NCBI GenBank assembly: GCA_946800325.1
Contig: OX326959.1
Span: 36,074,908 to 36,138,907, forward strand
Length of the DNA stretch: 64,000 nt
Source of the DNA: Luzula sylvatica
Lineage: Eukaryota > Streptophyta > Magnoliopsida > Poales > Juncaceae
Direction of reading: 5' to 3'
In this document: positions 10,982 through 25,800 of the stretch, one piece after another
How positions within the stretch are numbered: the stretch's first letter is position 1
Layout of the letters: the number at the start of each line of letters is the position of its first letter
Notes under the pieces: generated by a model
Seen by the model: only the letters and a program-made list of their open reading frames with translations
Databases searched by the model: none
Told to the model about the DNA's origin: nothing
Translations under genes and position numbers: made by a program

Positions 10982-13900
10982 TGTTTTTCGATTCAAAACA
11001 AGATTTTAACGCTTTGAGGAGTTCAAATAACGCGTTTTTAGATCATTTGTATCCTATCTTTTACTACATACATTTTCACCAAATTTTACAAACACTAAGT
11101 CAGTTTGTTTTTCGATTCAAAACAAGATTTTAACGCTTTGAGGAGTTCAAATAACGCGTTTTTAGATCATTTGTATCCTATCTTTTACTACATACATTTT
11201 CACCAAATTTTACAAACACTAAGTCAGTTTGTTTTTCGATTCAAAACTAGATTTTAACGCTTTGAGGAGTTCAAATAACGCGTTTTTAGATCATTTGTAT
11301 CCTATCTTTTACTACATACATTTTCACCAAATTTTACAAACACTAAGTCAGTTTGTTTTACGATTCAAAACTAGATTTTAACGCTTTGAGGAGTTCAAAT
11401 AACATGTTTTTAGATCAATTGCATCGTATCTTTTACTATTTAACTTTTCACCAAATTTCACAAACACTAAGAAAGTTTGTTTTTCGATTCAAAACAAGAT
11501 TTTAACGCTTTGAGGAGTTCAAATAACGCGTTTTTAGATCATTTGTATCCTATCTTTTACTATATACATTTTCACCAAATTTTGCAAACACTAAGTCAGT
11601 TTGTTTTTCGATTCAAAACAAGATTTTAACGCTTTGAGGAGTTCAAATAACTCGTTTTTAGATCATTTGTATCCTGTCTTTTACTACATACATTTTCACC
11701 AAATTTTACAAACACTAAGTCAGTTTGTTTTTCGATTCAAAACAAGATTTTAACGCTTTGAGGAGTTCAAATAACAAGTTTTTAGATCATTTATATCGTA
11801 TCTTTTACTACATAACTTTTCACCAAATTTCACAAACACTAAGAAAGTTTGTTTTTTGATTCAAAACGAGATTTTAACGCTTTGAGGAGTTCCAATAACC
11901 TGTTTTTAGATCATTTGTATCGTATCTTTTACTACATAACTTTCCACCAAATTTCACAAACACCAAGAAAGTTTGTTTTTCGATTCAAAACAAACTTTTA
12001 ACGCTCCGAGGAGTTCAAATAACGTGTTTTTAGATCATTTGTATCGTATCTTTTACTACATAACTTTTCACCAAATTTCACAAACACTAAGAATGTTTGT
12101 TTTTCGATTCAAAACACACTTTTAACGCTTTGAGGAGTTTAAATAACGTGTTTTTAGATCATTTGTATCGTATCTTTTACTACATAAGTTTTCACCAAAT
12201 TTCACAAACACCAAGAAAGTTTGTTTTTCGATTCAAAACAAGATTTTAACGCTTTGAGGAGTTCAAATAACCTGTTTTTAGATCATTTGTACCTCATCTT
12301 TTAATACATAACTTTTCACCAAATTTCACAAACACTAAGAAAATTTGTTTTTCAATGCAAAATGAGATTTTAACGCTTTGAGGAGTTCCAATAACGTGTT
12401 TTTAGATCATTTGTATCGTATCTTTTACTTCATAACTTTTCACCAAATTTCACGCACAGTAAGAAAGTTTGTTTTTCGATTCAAAACAAGATTTTAACGT
12501 TTTGAGGAGTTCAAATAACATGTTTTTAGATAATTTGTATCGTATCTTTTACTACATAACTTTTCACCAAATTTCACAAACACCAAGAAAGTTTGTTTTT
12601 CGATTCAAAACACACTTTTAACGCTTTGAGGAGTTCAAATAACGTGTTATTATATCATTTGTATCGTATCTTTTACTACATAACTTTTCACCAAATTTCA
12701 CACACACTAAGAAAGTTTGTTTTTCGATTCAAAACAAGATTTTAACGCTTTGAGGAGTTCAAATAACGTGTTTTTAGATCATTTGTATCGTATCTTTAAC
12801 TACATAACTTTTCACCAAATTTCACAAACACCAAGAAAGTTTGTTTTTCGATTCAAAACAAGATTTTAACGCTTTGAGGAGTTCAAATAACGTGTTTTTA
12901 GATCATTTGTATCGTATCTTTTAATACATAACTTTTCACCAAATTTCACAAACACCAAGAAAGTTTGTTTTTCGATTCAAAACAAGATTTTGACGCTTTG
13001 AGGAGTTCAAATAACCTGTTTTTAGATCATTTGTATCGTATCTTTTACTATATAACTTTTCACCAAATTTCACAAACACTAAGAAAGTTTGTTTTTCGAT
13101 TCAAAACAAGATTTTAACGCTTTGAGGAGTTCAAATAACGTGTTTTTAGATCATTTGTATCGTATCTTTTACTATATAACATTTCACCAAATTTCACAAA
13201 CACTAAGAAATTTTGTTTTTCGATTCAAAACAAGATTTTAATGCTTTGAGGAGTTCAAATAATGTGTTTTTAGATCATTTGTATCGTATATTTTATTACA
13301 TAACTTTCCACCAAATTTCACAAACACCAAGAAAGTTTGTTTTTCGATTCAAAACAAACTTTTAACGCTCCGAGGAGTTCAAATAACGTGTTTTTAGATC
13401 ATTTGTATCGTATCTTTTACTACATAACTTTTCACCAAATTTCACAAACACTAAGAAACTTTGTTTTTCGATTCAAAACAAGATTTTAACGTTTTGAGGA
13501 GTTCAAATAACATGTTTTTAGATCATTTGTATCGTATCTTTTACTACATAACTTTTCACCAAATTTCACAAACACTAAGAAAGTTTGTTTTTCCATTCAA
13601 AACAAACTTTTAACGCTCCGAGGAGTTCAAATAACGTGTTTTTAGATCATTTGTATCGTATCTTTTACTACATAACTTTTCACCAAATTTCACAAACACT
13701 AAGAAACTTTGTTTTTCGATTCAAAACAAGATTTTAACGTTTTGAGGAGTTCAAATAACATGTTTTTAGATCATTTGTATCGTATCTTTTACTACATAAC
13801 TTTTCACCAAATTTCACACACACTAAGAAAGTTTGTTTTTCGATTCAAAACAAGATTTTAACGCTTTGAGGAGTTCAAATAACGTGTTTTTAGATGATTT

Positions 13901-16900
13901 GTATCGTATCTTTTACTACATAACTTTTCACCAAATTTCACAAACACCAAGAAAGTTTTTTTTCGATTCAAAACAAGATTTTAACGTTTTGAGGAGTTCA
14001 AATAACATGTTTTTATATCATTTGTATCGTATATTTTACTACATAACTTTTCACCAAATTTCACAAACACCAAGAAAGTTTGTTTTTCGATTCAAAACAC
14101 ACTTTTAACGCTTTGAGGAGTTCAAATAACGTGTTATTAGATCATTTGTATCGTATCTTTTACTACATAACTTTTCACCAAATTTCACACACACTAAGAA
14201 AGTTTGTTTTTCGATTCAAAACAAGATTTTAACGCTTTGAGGAGTTCAAATAACGTGTTTTTAGATCATTTGTATCGTATCTTTTACTACATAACTTTTC
14301 ACCAAATTTCACACACACTAAGAAAGTTTGTTTTTCGATTCAAAACAAGATTTTAACGCTTTCAGGAGTTCAAATAACGTGTTTTTAGATCATTTGTATT
14401 TTATCTTTTACTACATAACTTTTCACCAAATTTCACAAACACCAAGAAAGTTTGTTTTTCGATTCAAAACAAGATTTTAACGCTTTGAGGAGTTCAAATA
14501 ACGTGTTTTTAGATCATTTGTATCGTATCTTTTACTACATAACTTTTCACCAAATTTTACAAACACCAAGAAAGTTTGTTTTTCGATTCAAAACAAGATT
14601 TTGACGCTTTGAGGAGTTCAAATAACCTGTTTTTAGATCATTTGTATCGTATCTTTTACTATATAACTTTTCACCAAATTTCACAAACCCTAAGAAACTT
14701 TGTTTTTCGATTCAAAACAAGATTTTAACGCTTTGAGGAGTTCAAATAACGTGTTTTTAGATCATTTGTATCGTATCTTTTACTACATAACTTTTCACCA
14801 AATTTCACAAACACTAAGAAAGTTTGTTTTTCGATTCAAAACAAGATTTTGACGCTTTGAGGAGTTCAAATAACCTGTTTTTAGATCATTTGTATCGTAT
14901 CTTTTACTATATAACCTTTCACCAAATTTCACAAACACTAAGAAATTTTGTTTTTCGATTCAAAACAAGATTTTAATGCTTTGAGGAGTTCAAATAATGT
15001 GTTTTTAGATCATTTGTATCGTATCTTTTACTATATAACTTTTCACCAAATTTCACAAACACCAAGAAAGTTTTTTTTTCGATTCAAAACAAGATTTTAA
15101 CGCTTTGAGGAGTTCAAATAACCTGTTTTTAGATCATTTGTATCGTATCTTTTACAATATAACTTTTCACCAAATTTCACAAACACTAAGAAAGTTTGTT
15201 TTTCGATTCAAAACAAGATTTTAACGCTTTGAGGAGTTCAAATAACGCGTTTTTAGATCATTTGTATCCTATCTTTTACTATATACATTTTCACCAAATT
15301 TTGCAAACACTAAGTCAGTTTGTTTTTCGATTCAAAACAAGATTTTAACGCTTTGAGGAGTTCAAATAACGCGTTTTTAGATCATTTGTATCCTGTCTTT
15401 TACTACATACATTTTCACCAAATTTTACAAACACTAAGTCAGTTTGTTTTTCGATTCAAAACAAGATTTTAACGCTTTGAGGAGTTCAAATAACATGTTT
15501 TTAGAACATTTATATCGTATCTTTTACTACATAACTTTTCACCAAATTTCACAAACACTAAGAAAGTTTGTTTTTCGATTCAAAACAACATTTTAACGCT
15601 TTGAGGAGTTCGAATTACTTGTTTTTAAATCATTTGTATCGTATCTTTTACTATATTACTTTTCACCAAATTTCACAAACACTAAGAAAGTTTGTTTTTC
15701 GATTCAAAACGAGATTTTAACGCTTTGAGGAGTTCCAATAACCTGTTTTTAGATCATTTGTATCGTATATTTTACTATATAACTTTCCACCAAATTTCAC
15801 AAACACCAAGAAAGTTTGTTTTTCGATTCAAAACAAACTTTTAACGCTCCGAAGAGTTCAAATAACGTGTTTTTAGATCATTTGTATCGTATCTTTTACT
15901 ACATAACTTTTCACCAAATTTCACAAACACTAAGAAAGTTTGTTTTTCGATTCAAAACACACTTTTAACGCTCTGACGAGTTGAAATAACGTGTTTTTAG
16001 ATCATTTGTATCGTATCTTTTACTACATAACTTTTCACGAAATTTCACTAACACTAAGAAAGTTTGTTTTTCGATTCAAAACAAGATTTTAACGCATTGA
16101 GGAGTTCAAATAATGTGTTTTTAGATCATTTGTATCGTATCTTTTACTACATAATTTTTCACCAAATTTCACAAACACCAAGAAAGTTTGTTTTTCGATT
16201 CAAAACAAGATTTTAACGCTTTGGAGAGTTCAAATAACCTGTTTTAGATCATTTGTATCTCATCTTTTAATACATAACTTTTCACCAAATTTCACAAACA
16301 CTAAGAAAGTTTGTTTTTCGATTCAAAACAAGATTTTAACGTTTTGAGGAATTCAAATAACATGTTTTTATATCATTTGTATCGTATATTTTACTACATA
16401 ACTTTTCACCAAATTTCACAAACACCAAGAAAGTTTGTTTTTCGATTCAAAACACACTTTTAACGCTTTGAGGAGTTCAAATAACGTGTTATTAGTTCAT
16501 TTGTATCGTATCTTTTACTACATAACTTTTCACCAAATTTCACACACACTAAGAAAGTTTGTTTTTCGATTCAAAACAAGATTTTAACGCTTTGAGGAGT
16601 TCAAATAACGTGTTTTTAGATCATTTGTATCGTATCTTTTACTTCATAACTTTTCACCAAATTTCACGCACACTAAGAAAGTTTGTTTTTCGATTCAAAA
16701 CAAGATTTTAACGTTTTGAGGAATTCAAATAACATGTTTTTATATCATTTGTATCGTATATTTTACTACATAACTTTTCACCAAATTTCACAAACACCAA
16801 GAAAGTTTGTTTTTCGATTCAAAACACACTTTCAACGCTTTGAGGAGTTCAAATAACGTGTTATTAGTTCATTTGTATCGTATCTTTTACTACATAACTT

Positions 16901-19540
16901 TTCACCAAATTTCACACACACCAAGAAAGTTTGTTTTTCGATTCAAAACACACTTTTAACGCTTTGAGGAGTTCTAATAACGTGTTATTATATCATTTGT
17001 ATCGTATATTTTACTACATAACTTTTCACCAAATTTCACACACACTAAGAAAGTTTGTTTTTCGATTCAAAACAAGATTTTCACGCTTTGAGGAGTTCAA
17101 ATAACGTGTTTTTAGATCATTTGTATCGTATCTTTTACTACATAACTTTTCACCAAATTTCACAAACACCAAGAAAGTTTGTTTTTCGATTCAAAACAAG
17201 ATTTTAACGCTTTGAGGAGTTCAAATAACGTGTTTTTAGATCATTTGTATCGTATCTTTTACTATATAACTTTTCACCAAATTTCACGAACACTAAGAAA
17301 GTTTGTTTTTCGATTCAAAACAAGATTTTAACGCTTTGAGGAGTTCAAATAACGTGTTTTTAGATCATTTGTATCGTATCTTTTACAACATAACTTTTCA
17401 CCAAATTTCACAAACACTAAGAAAGTTTGTTTTTCGATTCAAAACAAGATTTTGACGCTTTGAGGAGTTCAAATAACCTGTTTTTAGATCATTTGTATCG
17501 TATCTTTTACTATATAACTTTTCACCAAATTTCACAAACACTAAGAAATTTTGTTTTTCGATTCAAAACAAGATTTTAATGCTTTGAGGAGTTCAAATAA
17601 TGTGTTTTTAGATCATTTGTATCGTATCTTTTACTATATAACTTTTCACCAAATTTCACAAACACCAAGAAAGTTTGTTTTTCGATTCAAAACAAGATTT
17701 TGACGCTTTGAGGAGTTCAAATAACCTGTTTTTAGATCATTTGTATCGTATCTTTTACTATATAACTTTTCACCAAATTTCACAAATACTAAGAAAGTTT
17801 GTTTTTCGATTCAAAACAAGATTTTAACGCTTTGAGGAGTTCAAATAACGCGTTTTTAGATCATTTGTGTCCTGTCTTTTACTACATACATTTTCACCAA
17901 ATTTTACAAACACTAAGTCTGTTTGTTTTTCGATTCAAAACAAGATTTTATCGCTTTGAGGAGTTCAAATAACATGTTTTTAGATCATTTATACCGTATC
18001 TTTTATTACATAACTTTTCACCAAATTTCACAAACACTAAGAAAGTTTGTTTTTCGATTCAAAACGAGATTTTAACGCTTTGAGGAGTTCCAATAACCTG
18101 TTTTTAGATCATTTGTATCGTATATTTTACTACATAACTTTCCACCAAATTTCACAAACACCAAGAAAGTTTGTTTTTCGATTCAAAACAAACTTCTAAC
18201 GCTCCGAGGAGTTCAAATAACGTGTTTTTAGATCATTTGTATCGTATCTTTTACTACATAACTTTTCACCAAATTTCACAAACACTAAGAAACTTTGTTT
18301 TTCGATTCAAAACAAGATTTTTACGTTTTGAGGAGTTCATATACAAGTTTTTATATCATTTGTATCGTATCTTTTACTACATAACTTTTCACCAAATTTC
18401 ACAAACACTAAGAAAGTTTGTTTTTCGATTCAAAACACACTTTTAACGCTTTGAGGAGTTTAAATAACGTGTTTTTAGATCATTTGTATCGTATCTTTTA
18501 CTACATAACTTTTCACCAAATTTCACTAACACTAAGAAAGTTTGTTTTTCGATTCAAAACAAGATTTTAACGCTTTGAGGAGTTCAAATAATGTGTTTTT
18601 AGATCATTTGTATCGTATCTTTTACTACATAATTTCTCACCAAATTTCACAAACACCAAGAAAGTTTGTTTTTCGATTCAAAACAAGATTTTAACGCTTT
18701 GAAGAGTTCAAATAACCTGTTTTAGATCATTTGTATCTCATCTTTTAATACATAACTTTTCACCAAATTTCACAAACACTACGAAAATTTGTTTTTCGAT
18801 GCAAAATGAGATTTTAACGCTTTGAGGAGTTCCAATAACCTGTTTTTAGATCATTTGTATCGTATCTTTTACTTCATAACTTTTCACCAAATTTCACGCA
18901 CACTAAGAAAGTTTGTTTTTCGATTCAAAACTAGATTTTAGCGTTTCGAGGAGTTCAAATAACATGTTTTTATATCATTTGTATCGTATATTTTACTACA
19001 TAACTTTTCACCAAATTTTGCAAACACTAAGTCAGTTTGTTTTTCAATTCAAAACAAGATTTTAACGCTTTGAGGAGTTCAAATAACAAGTTTTTAGATC
19101 ATTTATATCGTATCTTTTACTACATAACTTTTCACCAAATTTCACAAACACTAAGAAAGTTTGTTTTTTGATTCAAAACGAGATTTTAACGCTTTGAGGA
19201 GTTCCAATAACCTGTTTTTAGATCATTTGTATCGTATATTTTACTACATAACTTTCCACCAAATTTCACAAACACCAAGAAAGTTTGTTTTTCGATTCAA
19301 AACAAACTTTTAACGCTCCGAGGAGTTCAAATAACGTGTTTTTAGATCATTTGTATCGTATCTTTTACTACATAACTTTTCACCAAATTTCACAAACACT
19401 AAGAAACTTTGTTTTTCGATTCAAAACAAGATTTTAACGTTCTGAGGAGTTCAAATAACTCGTTTTTATATCATTTGTAATCCTGTCTTTTACTACATAC
19501 ATTTTCACCAAATTTTACAAAATCTAAGTCAGTTTTTTTT
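10904..19540 (+). repeat. Block B1, first copy of the B-type higher-order block
   Basis: The first part (to about 12300) is a diverged version of the H tail, with the gcg type present three times in a row (10982, 11106, 11230) where H has two. The middle, about 14090-15580, parallels the first third of H but with its own marks (tttcagg, tattttatc). The last part holds an internal 20-monomer near-duplication: the cctgttttagatc...ctcatc monomer occurs at 16238 and 18716, 2478 bp apart. One monomer near 15570-15690, with ttcgaattacttg, is unique to this copy and absent from B2-B4. The block ends at the aaaatctaag marker (19521). Confidence 0.85.
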
Positions 19541-22500
19541 TCGATTCAAAACAAGATTTTAACGCTTTGAGGAGTTCAAATAACCTGTTTTTAGATCATT
19601 TTTATCGTATCTTTTACTATATAACTTTTCACCAAATTTCACAAACACTAAGAAATTTTGTTTTTCGATTCAAAACAAGATTTTAATGCTTTGAGGAGTT
19701 CAAATAATGTGTTTTTAGATCATTTGTATCGTATCTTTTACTATATAACTTTTCACCAAATTTCACAAACACCAAGAAAGTTTGTTTTTCGATTCAAAAC
19801 AAGATTTTAACGCTTTGAGGAGTTCAAATAACCTGTTTTTAGATCATTTGTATCGTATCTTTTATAATATAACTTTTCACCAAATTTCACAAACACTAAG
19901 AAAGTTTGTTTTTCGATTCAAAACAAGATTTTAACGCTTTGAGGAGTTCAAATAACGCGTTTTTAGATCATTTGTATCCTGTCTTTTACTACATACATTT
20001 TCACCAAATTTTACAAACACTAAGTCAGTTTGTTTTTCGATTCAAAACAAGATTTTAACGCTTTGAGGAGTTCAAATAACATGTTTTTAGATCATTTATA
20101 TCGTATCTTTTACTACATAACTTTTCACCAAATTTCACAAACACTAAGAAAGTTTGTTTTTCGATTCAAAACAAGATTTTAACGCTTTGAGGAGTTCAAA
20201 TAACGTGTTTTTAGATCATTTGTATCGTATCTTTTACTATATAACTTTTCACCAAATTTCACAAACACCAAGAAAGTTTGTTTTTCGATTCAAAACAAGA
20301 TTTTAACGCTTTGAGGAGTTCAAATAACGTGTTTTTAGATCATTTGTATCGTATCTTTTACTACATAACTTTTCACCAAATTTCACAAACACCAAGAAAG
20401 TTTGTTTTTCGATTCAAAACAAGATTTTGATGCTTTGAGGAGTTCAAATAACCTGTTTTTAGATCATTTGTATCGTATATTTTACTATATAACTTTTCAC
20501 CAAATTTCACAAACACTAAGAAAGTTTGTTTTTCGATTCAAAACAAGATTTTAACGCTTTGAGGAGTTCAAATAACGTGTTTTTAGATCATTTGTATCGT
20601 ATCTTTTACTACATAACTTTTCACCAAATTTCACAAACACTAAGAAAGTTTGTTTTTCGATTCAAAACAACATTTTGACGCTTTGAGGAGTTCATATAAC
20701 CTGTTTTTAGATCATTTGTATCGTATCTTTTACTATATAACTTTTCACCAAATTTCACAAACACCAAGAAATTTTGTTTTTCGATTCAAAACAAGATTTT
20801 AACGCTTTGAGGAGTTCAAATAACCTGTTTTAAGATCATTTGTATCGTATCTTTTACAATATAACTTTTCACCAAATTTCACAAACACTAAGATAGTTTG
20901 CTTTTCGATTCAAAACAAGATTTTAACGCTTTGAGGAGTTCAAATAACGCGTTTTTTGATCATTTGTATCCTGTCTTTTACTACATACATTTTCACCAAA
21001 TTTTACAAACACTAAGTCAGTTTGTTTTTCGATTCAAAACAAGATTTTAACGCTTTGAGGAGTTCAAATAACATGTTTTTAGATCATTTATATCGAATCT
21101 TTTACTACATAACTTTTCACCAAATTTCACAAACACTAAGAAAGTTTGTTTTTCGATTCAAAACAAGATTTTGACGCTTTGAGGAGTTCAAATAACCTGT
21201 TTTTAGATCATTTGTATCGTATCTTTTACTATATAACTTTTCACCAAATTTCACAAACACTAAGAAAGTTTGTTTTTCGATTCAAAACAAGATTTTAACG
21301 CTTTGAGGAGTTCAAATAACGTGTTTTTAGATCATTTGTATAGTATCTTTTACTACATAACTTTTCACCAAATTTCACAAACACTAAGAAAGTTTGTTTT
21401 TCGATTCAAAACAAGATTTTGACGCTTTGAGGAGTTCAAATAACCTGTTTTTAGATCATTTGTATCGTATCTTTTACTATATAACTTTTCACCAAATTTC
21501 ACAAACACTAAGAAATTTTGTTTTTCGATTCAAAACAAGATTTTAATGCTTTGAGGAGTTCAAATAATGTGTTTTTAGATCATTTGTATCGTATCTTTTA
21601 CTATATAACTTTTCACCAAATTTCACAAACACCAAGAAAGTTTGTTTTTCGATTCAAAACAAGATTTTAACGCTTTGAGGAGTTCAAATAACCTGTTTTT
21701 AGATCATTTGTATCGTATCTTTTACAATATAACTTTTCACCAAATTTCACAAACACTAAGAAAGTTTGTTTTTCGATTCAAAACAAGATTTTAACGCTTT
21801 GAGGAGTTCAAATAACGCGTTTTTAGATCATTTGTATCCTATCTTTTACTATATACATTTTCACCAAATTTTGCAAACACTAAGTCAGTTTGTTTTTCGA
21901 TTCAAAACAAGATTTTAACGCTTTGAGGAGTTCAAATAACGCGTTTTTAGATCATTTGTATCCTGTCTTTTACTACATACATTTTCACCAAATTTTACAA
22001 ACACTAAGTCAGTTTGTTTTTCGATTCAAAACAAGATTTTAACGCTTTGAGGAGTTCAAATAACATGTTTTTAGATCATTTATATCGTATCTTTTACTAC
22101 ATAACTTTTCACCAAATTTCACAAACACTAAGAAAGTTTGTTTTTCGATTCAAAACGAGATTTTAACGCATTGAGGAGTTCCAATAACCTGTTTTTAAAT
22201 CATTTGTATCGTATATTTTACTACATAACTTTCCACCAAATTTCACAAACACCAAGAAAGTTTGTTTTTCGATTCAAAACAAGCTTTTAACGCTCCGAGG
22301 AGTTCAAATAACGTGTTTTTAGATCATTTGTATCGTATCTTTTACTACATAACTTTTCACCAAATTTCACAAACACTAAGAAAGTTTGTTTTTCGATTCA
22401 AAACACACTTTTAACGCTTTGACGAGTTGAAATAACGTGTTTTTAGATCATTTGTATCGTATCTTTTACTACATAACTTTTCACCAAATTTCACTAACAC

Positions 22501-22802
22501 TAAGAAAGTTTGTTTTTCGATTCAAAACAAGATTTTGACGCTTTGAGGAGTTCAAATAACCTGTTTTTAGATCATTTGTATCGTATCTTTTACTATATAA
22601 CTTTTCACCAAATTTCACACACACTAAGAAATTTTGTTTTTCGATTCAAAACAAGATTTTAATGCATTGAGGAGTTCAAATAATGTGTTTTTAGATCATT
22701 TGTATCGTATCTTTTACTATATAACTTTTCACCAAATTTCACAAACACCAAGAAAGTTTGTTTTTCGATTCAAAACAAGATTTTAACGCTTTGAGGAGTT
22801 CA
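19541..22802 (+). repeat. Partial third H copy (H3)
   Basis: From tcga at 19541 the sequence matches H2 from 6427 with a constant offset of 13114 bp; gatag recurs at 20892, AAGCTT at 22281 and the ctatttaac monomer at about 22850. It covers monomers 9 to 35 of the unit and lacks both ends. Its left joint lies inside a monomer: the head belongs to the B-end marker (nine T in a row) and the tail to an H monomer. It carries private substitutions such as ttttatcg near 19600 and tttgcttttcg at 20900. Confidence 0.88.
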
Positions 22803-25800
22803 AATAACCTGTTTTTAGATCATTTGTATCGTATCTTTTACTATTTAACTTTTCACCAAATTTCACAAACACTAAGAAAGTTTGTTTTTCGATTCAAAAC
22901 AAGATTTTAACGCTTTGAGGAGTTCAAATAACGCGTTTTTAGATCATTTGTATCCTATCTTTTACTACATACATTTTCACCAAATTTTACAAACACTAAG
23001 TCAGTTTGTTTTTCGATTCAAAACAAGATTTTAACGCTTTGAGGAGTTCAAATAACGCGTTTTTAGATCATTTGTATCCTATCTTTTACTACATACATTT
23101 TCACCAAATTTTACAAACACTAAGTCAGTTTGTTTTTCGATTCAAAACTAGATTTTAACGCTTTGAGGAGTTCAAATAACGCGTTTTTAGATCATTTGTA
23201 TCCTATCTTTTACTACATACATTTTCACCAAATTTTACAAACACTAAGTCAGTTTGTTTTACGATTCAAAACTAGATTTTAACGCTTTGAGGAGTTCAAA
23301 TAACATGTTTTTAGATCAATTGTATCGTATCTTTTACTATTTAACTTTTCACCAAATTTCACAAACACTAAGAAAGTTTGTTTTTCGATTCAAAACAAGA
23401 TTTTAACGCTTTGAGGAGTTCAAATAACGCGTTTTTAGATCATTTGTATCCTATCTTTTACTATATACATTTTCACCAAATTTTGCAAACACTAAGTCAG
23501 TTTGTTTTTCGATTCAAAACAAGATTTTAACGCTTTGAGGAGTTCAAATAACTCGTTTTTAGATCATTTGTATCCTGTCTTTTACTACATACATTTTCAC
23601 CAAATTTTACAAACACTAAGTCAGTTTGTTTTTCGATTCAAAACAAGATTTTAACGCTTTGAGGAGTTCAAATAACAAGTTTTTAGATCATTTATATCGT
23701 ATCTTTTACTACATAACTTTTCACCAAATTTTACAAACACTAAGAAAGTTTGTTTTTTGATTCAAAACGAGATTTTAACGCTTTGAGGAGTTCCAATAAC
23801 CTGTTTTTAGATCATTTGTATCGTATCTTTTACTACATAACTTTCCACCAAATTTCACAAACACCAAGAAAGTTTGTTTTTCGATTCAAAACAAACTTTT
23901 AACGCTCCGAGGAGTTCAAATAACGTGTTTTTAGATCATTTGTATCGTATCTTTTACTACATAACTTTTCACCAAATTTCACAAACACTAAGAATGTTTG
24001 TTTTTCGATTCAAAACACACTTTTAACGCTTTGAGGAGTTTAAATAACGTGTTTTTAGATCATTTGTATCGTATCTTTTACTACATAAGTTTTCACCAAA
24101 TTTCACAAACACCAAGAAAGTTTGTTTTTCGATTCAAAACAAGATTTTAACGCTTTGAGGAGTTCAAATAACCTGTTTTTAGATCATTTGTACCTCATCT
24201 TTTAATACATAACTTTTCACCAAATTTCACAAACACTAAGAAAATTTGTTTTTCAATGCAAAATGAGATTTTAACGCTTTGAGGAGTTCCAATAACGTGT
24301 TTTTAGATCATTTGTATCGTATCTTTTACTTCATAACTTTTCACCAAATTTCACGCACAGTAAGAAAGTTTGTTTTTCGATTCAAAACAAGATTTTAACG
24401 TTTTGAGGAGTTCAAATAACATGTTTTTAGATAATTTGTATCGTATCTTTTACTACATAACTTTTCACCAAATTTCACAAACACCAAGAAAGTTTGTTTT
24501 TCGATTCAAAACACACTTTTAACGCTTTGAGGAGTTCAAATAACGTGTTATTATATCATTTGTATCGTATCTTTTACTACATAACTTTTCACCAAATTTC
24601 ACACACACTAAGAAAGTTTGTTTTTCGATTCAAAACAAGATTTTAACGCTTTGAGGAGTTCAAATAACGTGTTTTTAGATCATTTGTATCGTATCTTTAA
24701 CTACATAACTTTTCACCAAATTTCACAAACACCAAGAAAGTTTGTTTTTCGATTCAAAACAAGATTTTAACGCTTTGAGGAGTTCAAATAACGTGTTTTT
24801 AGATCATTTGTATCGTATCTTTTAATACATAACTTTTCACCAAATTTCACAAACACCAAGAAAGTTTGTTTTTCGATTCAAAACAAGATTTTGACGCTTT
24901 GAGGAGTTCAAATAACCTGTTTTTAGATCATTTGTATCGTATCTTTTACTATATAACTTTTCACCAAATTTCACAAACACTAAGAAAGTTTGTTTTTCGA
25001 TTCAAAACAAGATTTTAACGCTTTGAGGAGTTCAAATAACGTGTTTTTAGATCATTTGTATCGTATCTTTTACTATATAACTTTTCACCAAATTTCACAA
25101 ACACTAAGAAATTTTGTTTTTCGATTCAAAACAAGATTTTAATGCTTTGAGGAGTTCAAATAATGTGTTTTTAGATCATTTGTATCGTATATTTTATTAC
25201 ATAACTTTCCACCAAATTTCACAAACACCAAGAAAGTTTGTTTTTCGATTCAAAACAAACTTTTAACGCTCCGAGGAGTTCAAATAACGTGTTTTTAGAT
25301 CATTTGTATCGTATCTTTTACTACATAACTTTTCACCAAATTTCACAAACACTAAGAAACTTTGTTTTTCGATTCAAAACAAGATTTTAACGTTTTGAGG
25401 AGTTCAAATAACATGTTTTTAGATCATTTGTATCGTATCTTTTACTACATAACTTTTCACCAAATTTCACAAACACTAAGAAAGTTTGTTTTTCGATTCA
25501 AAACAAACTTTTAACGCTCCGAGGAGTTCAAATAACGTGTTTTTAGATCATTTGTATCGTATCTTTTACTACATAACTTTTCACCAAATTTCACAAACAC
25601 TAAGAAACTTTGTTTTTCGATTCAAAACAAGATTTTAACGTTTTGAGGAGTTCAAATAACATGTTTTTAGATCATTTGTATCGTATCTTTTACTACATAA
25701 CTTTTCACCAAATTTCACACACACTAAGAAAGTTTGTTTTTCGATTCAAAACAAGATTTTAACGCTTTGAGGAGTTCAAATAACGTGTTTTTAGATGATT

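Noticed and set aside
19541..22802. Foreign insertion or mobile element splitting block B
   Set aside because: It is a partial H unit made of the same 124-bp monomers, collinear with 6427-9690, with no ends typical of a transposon.
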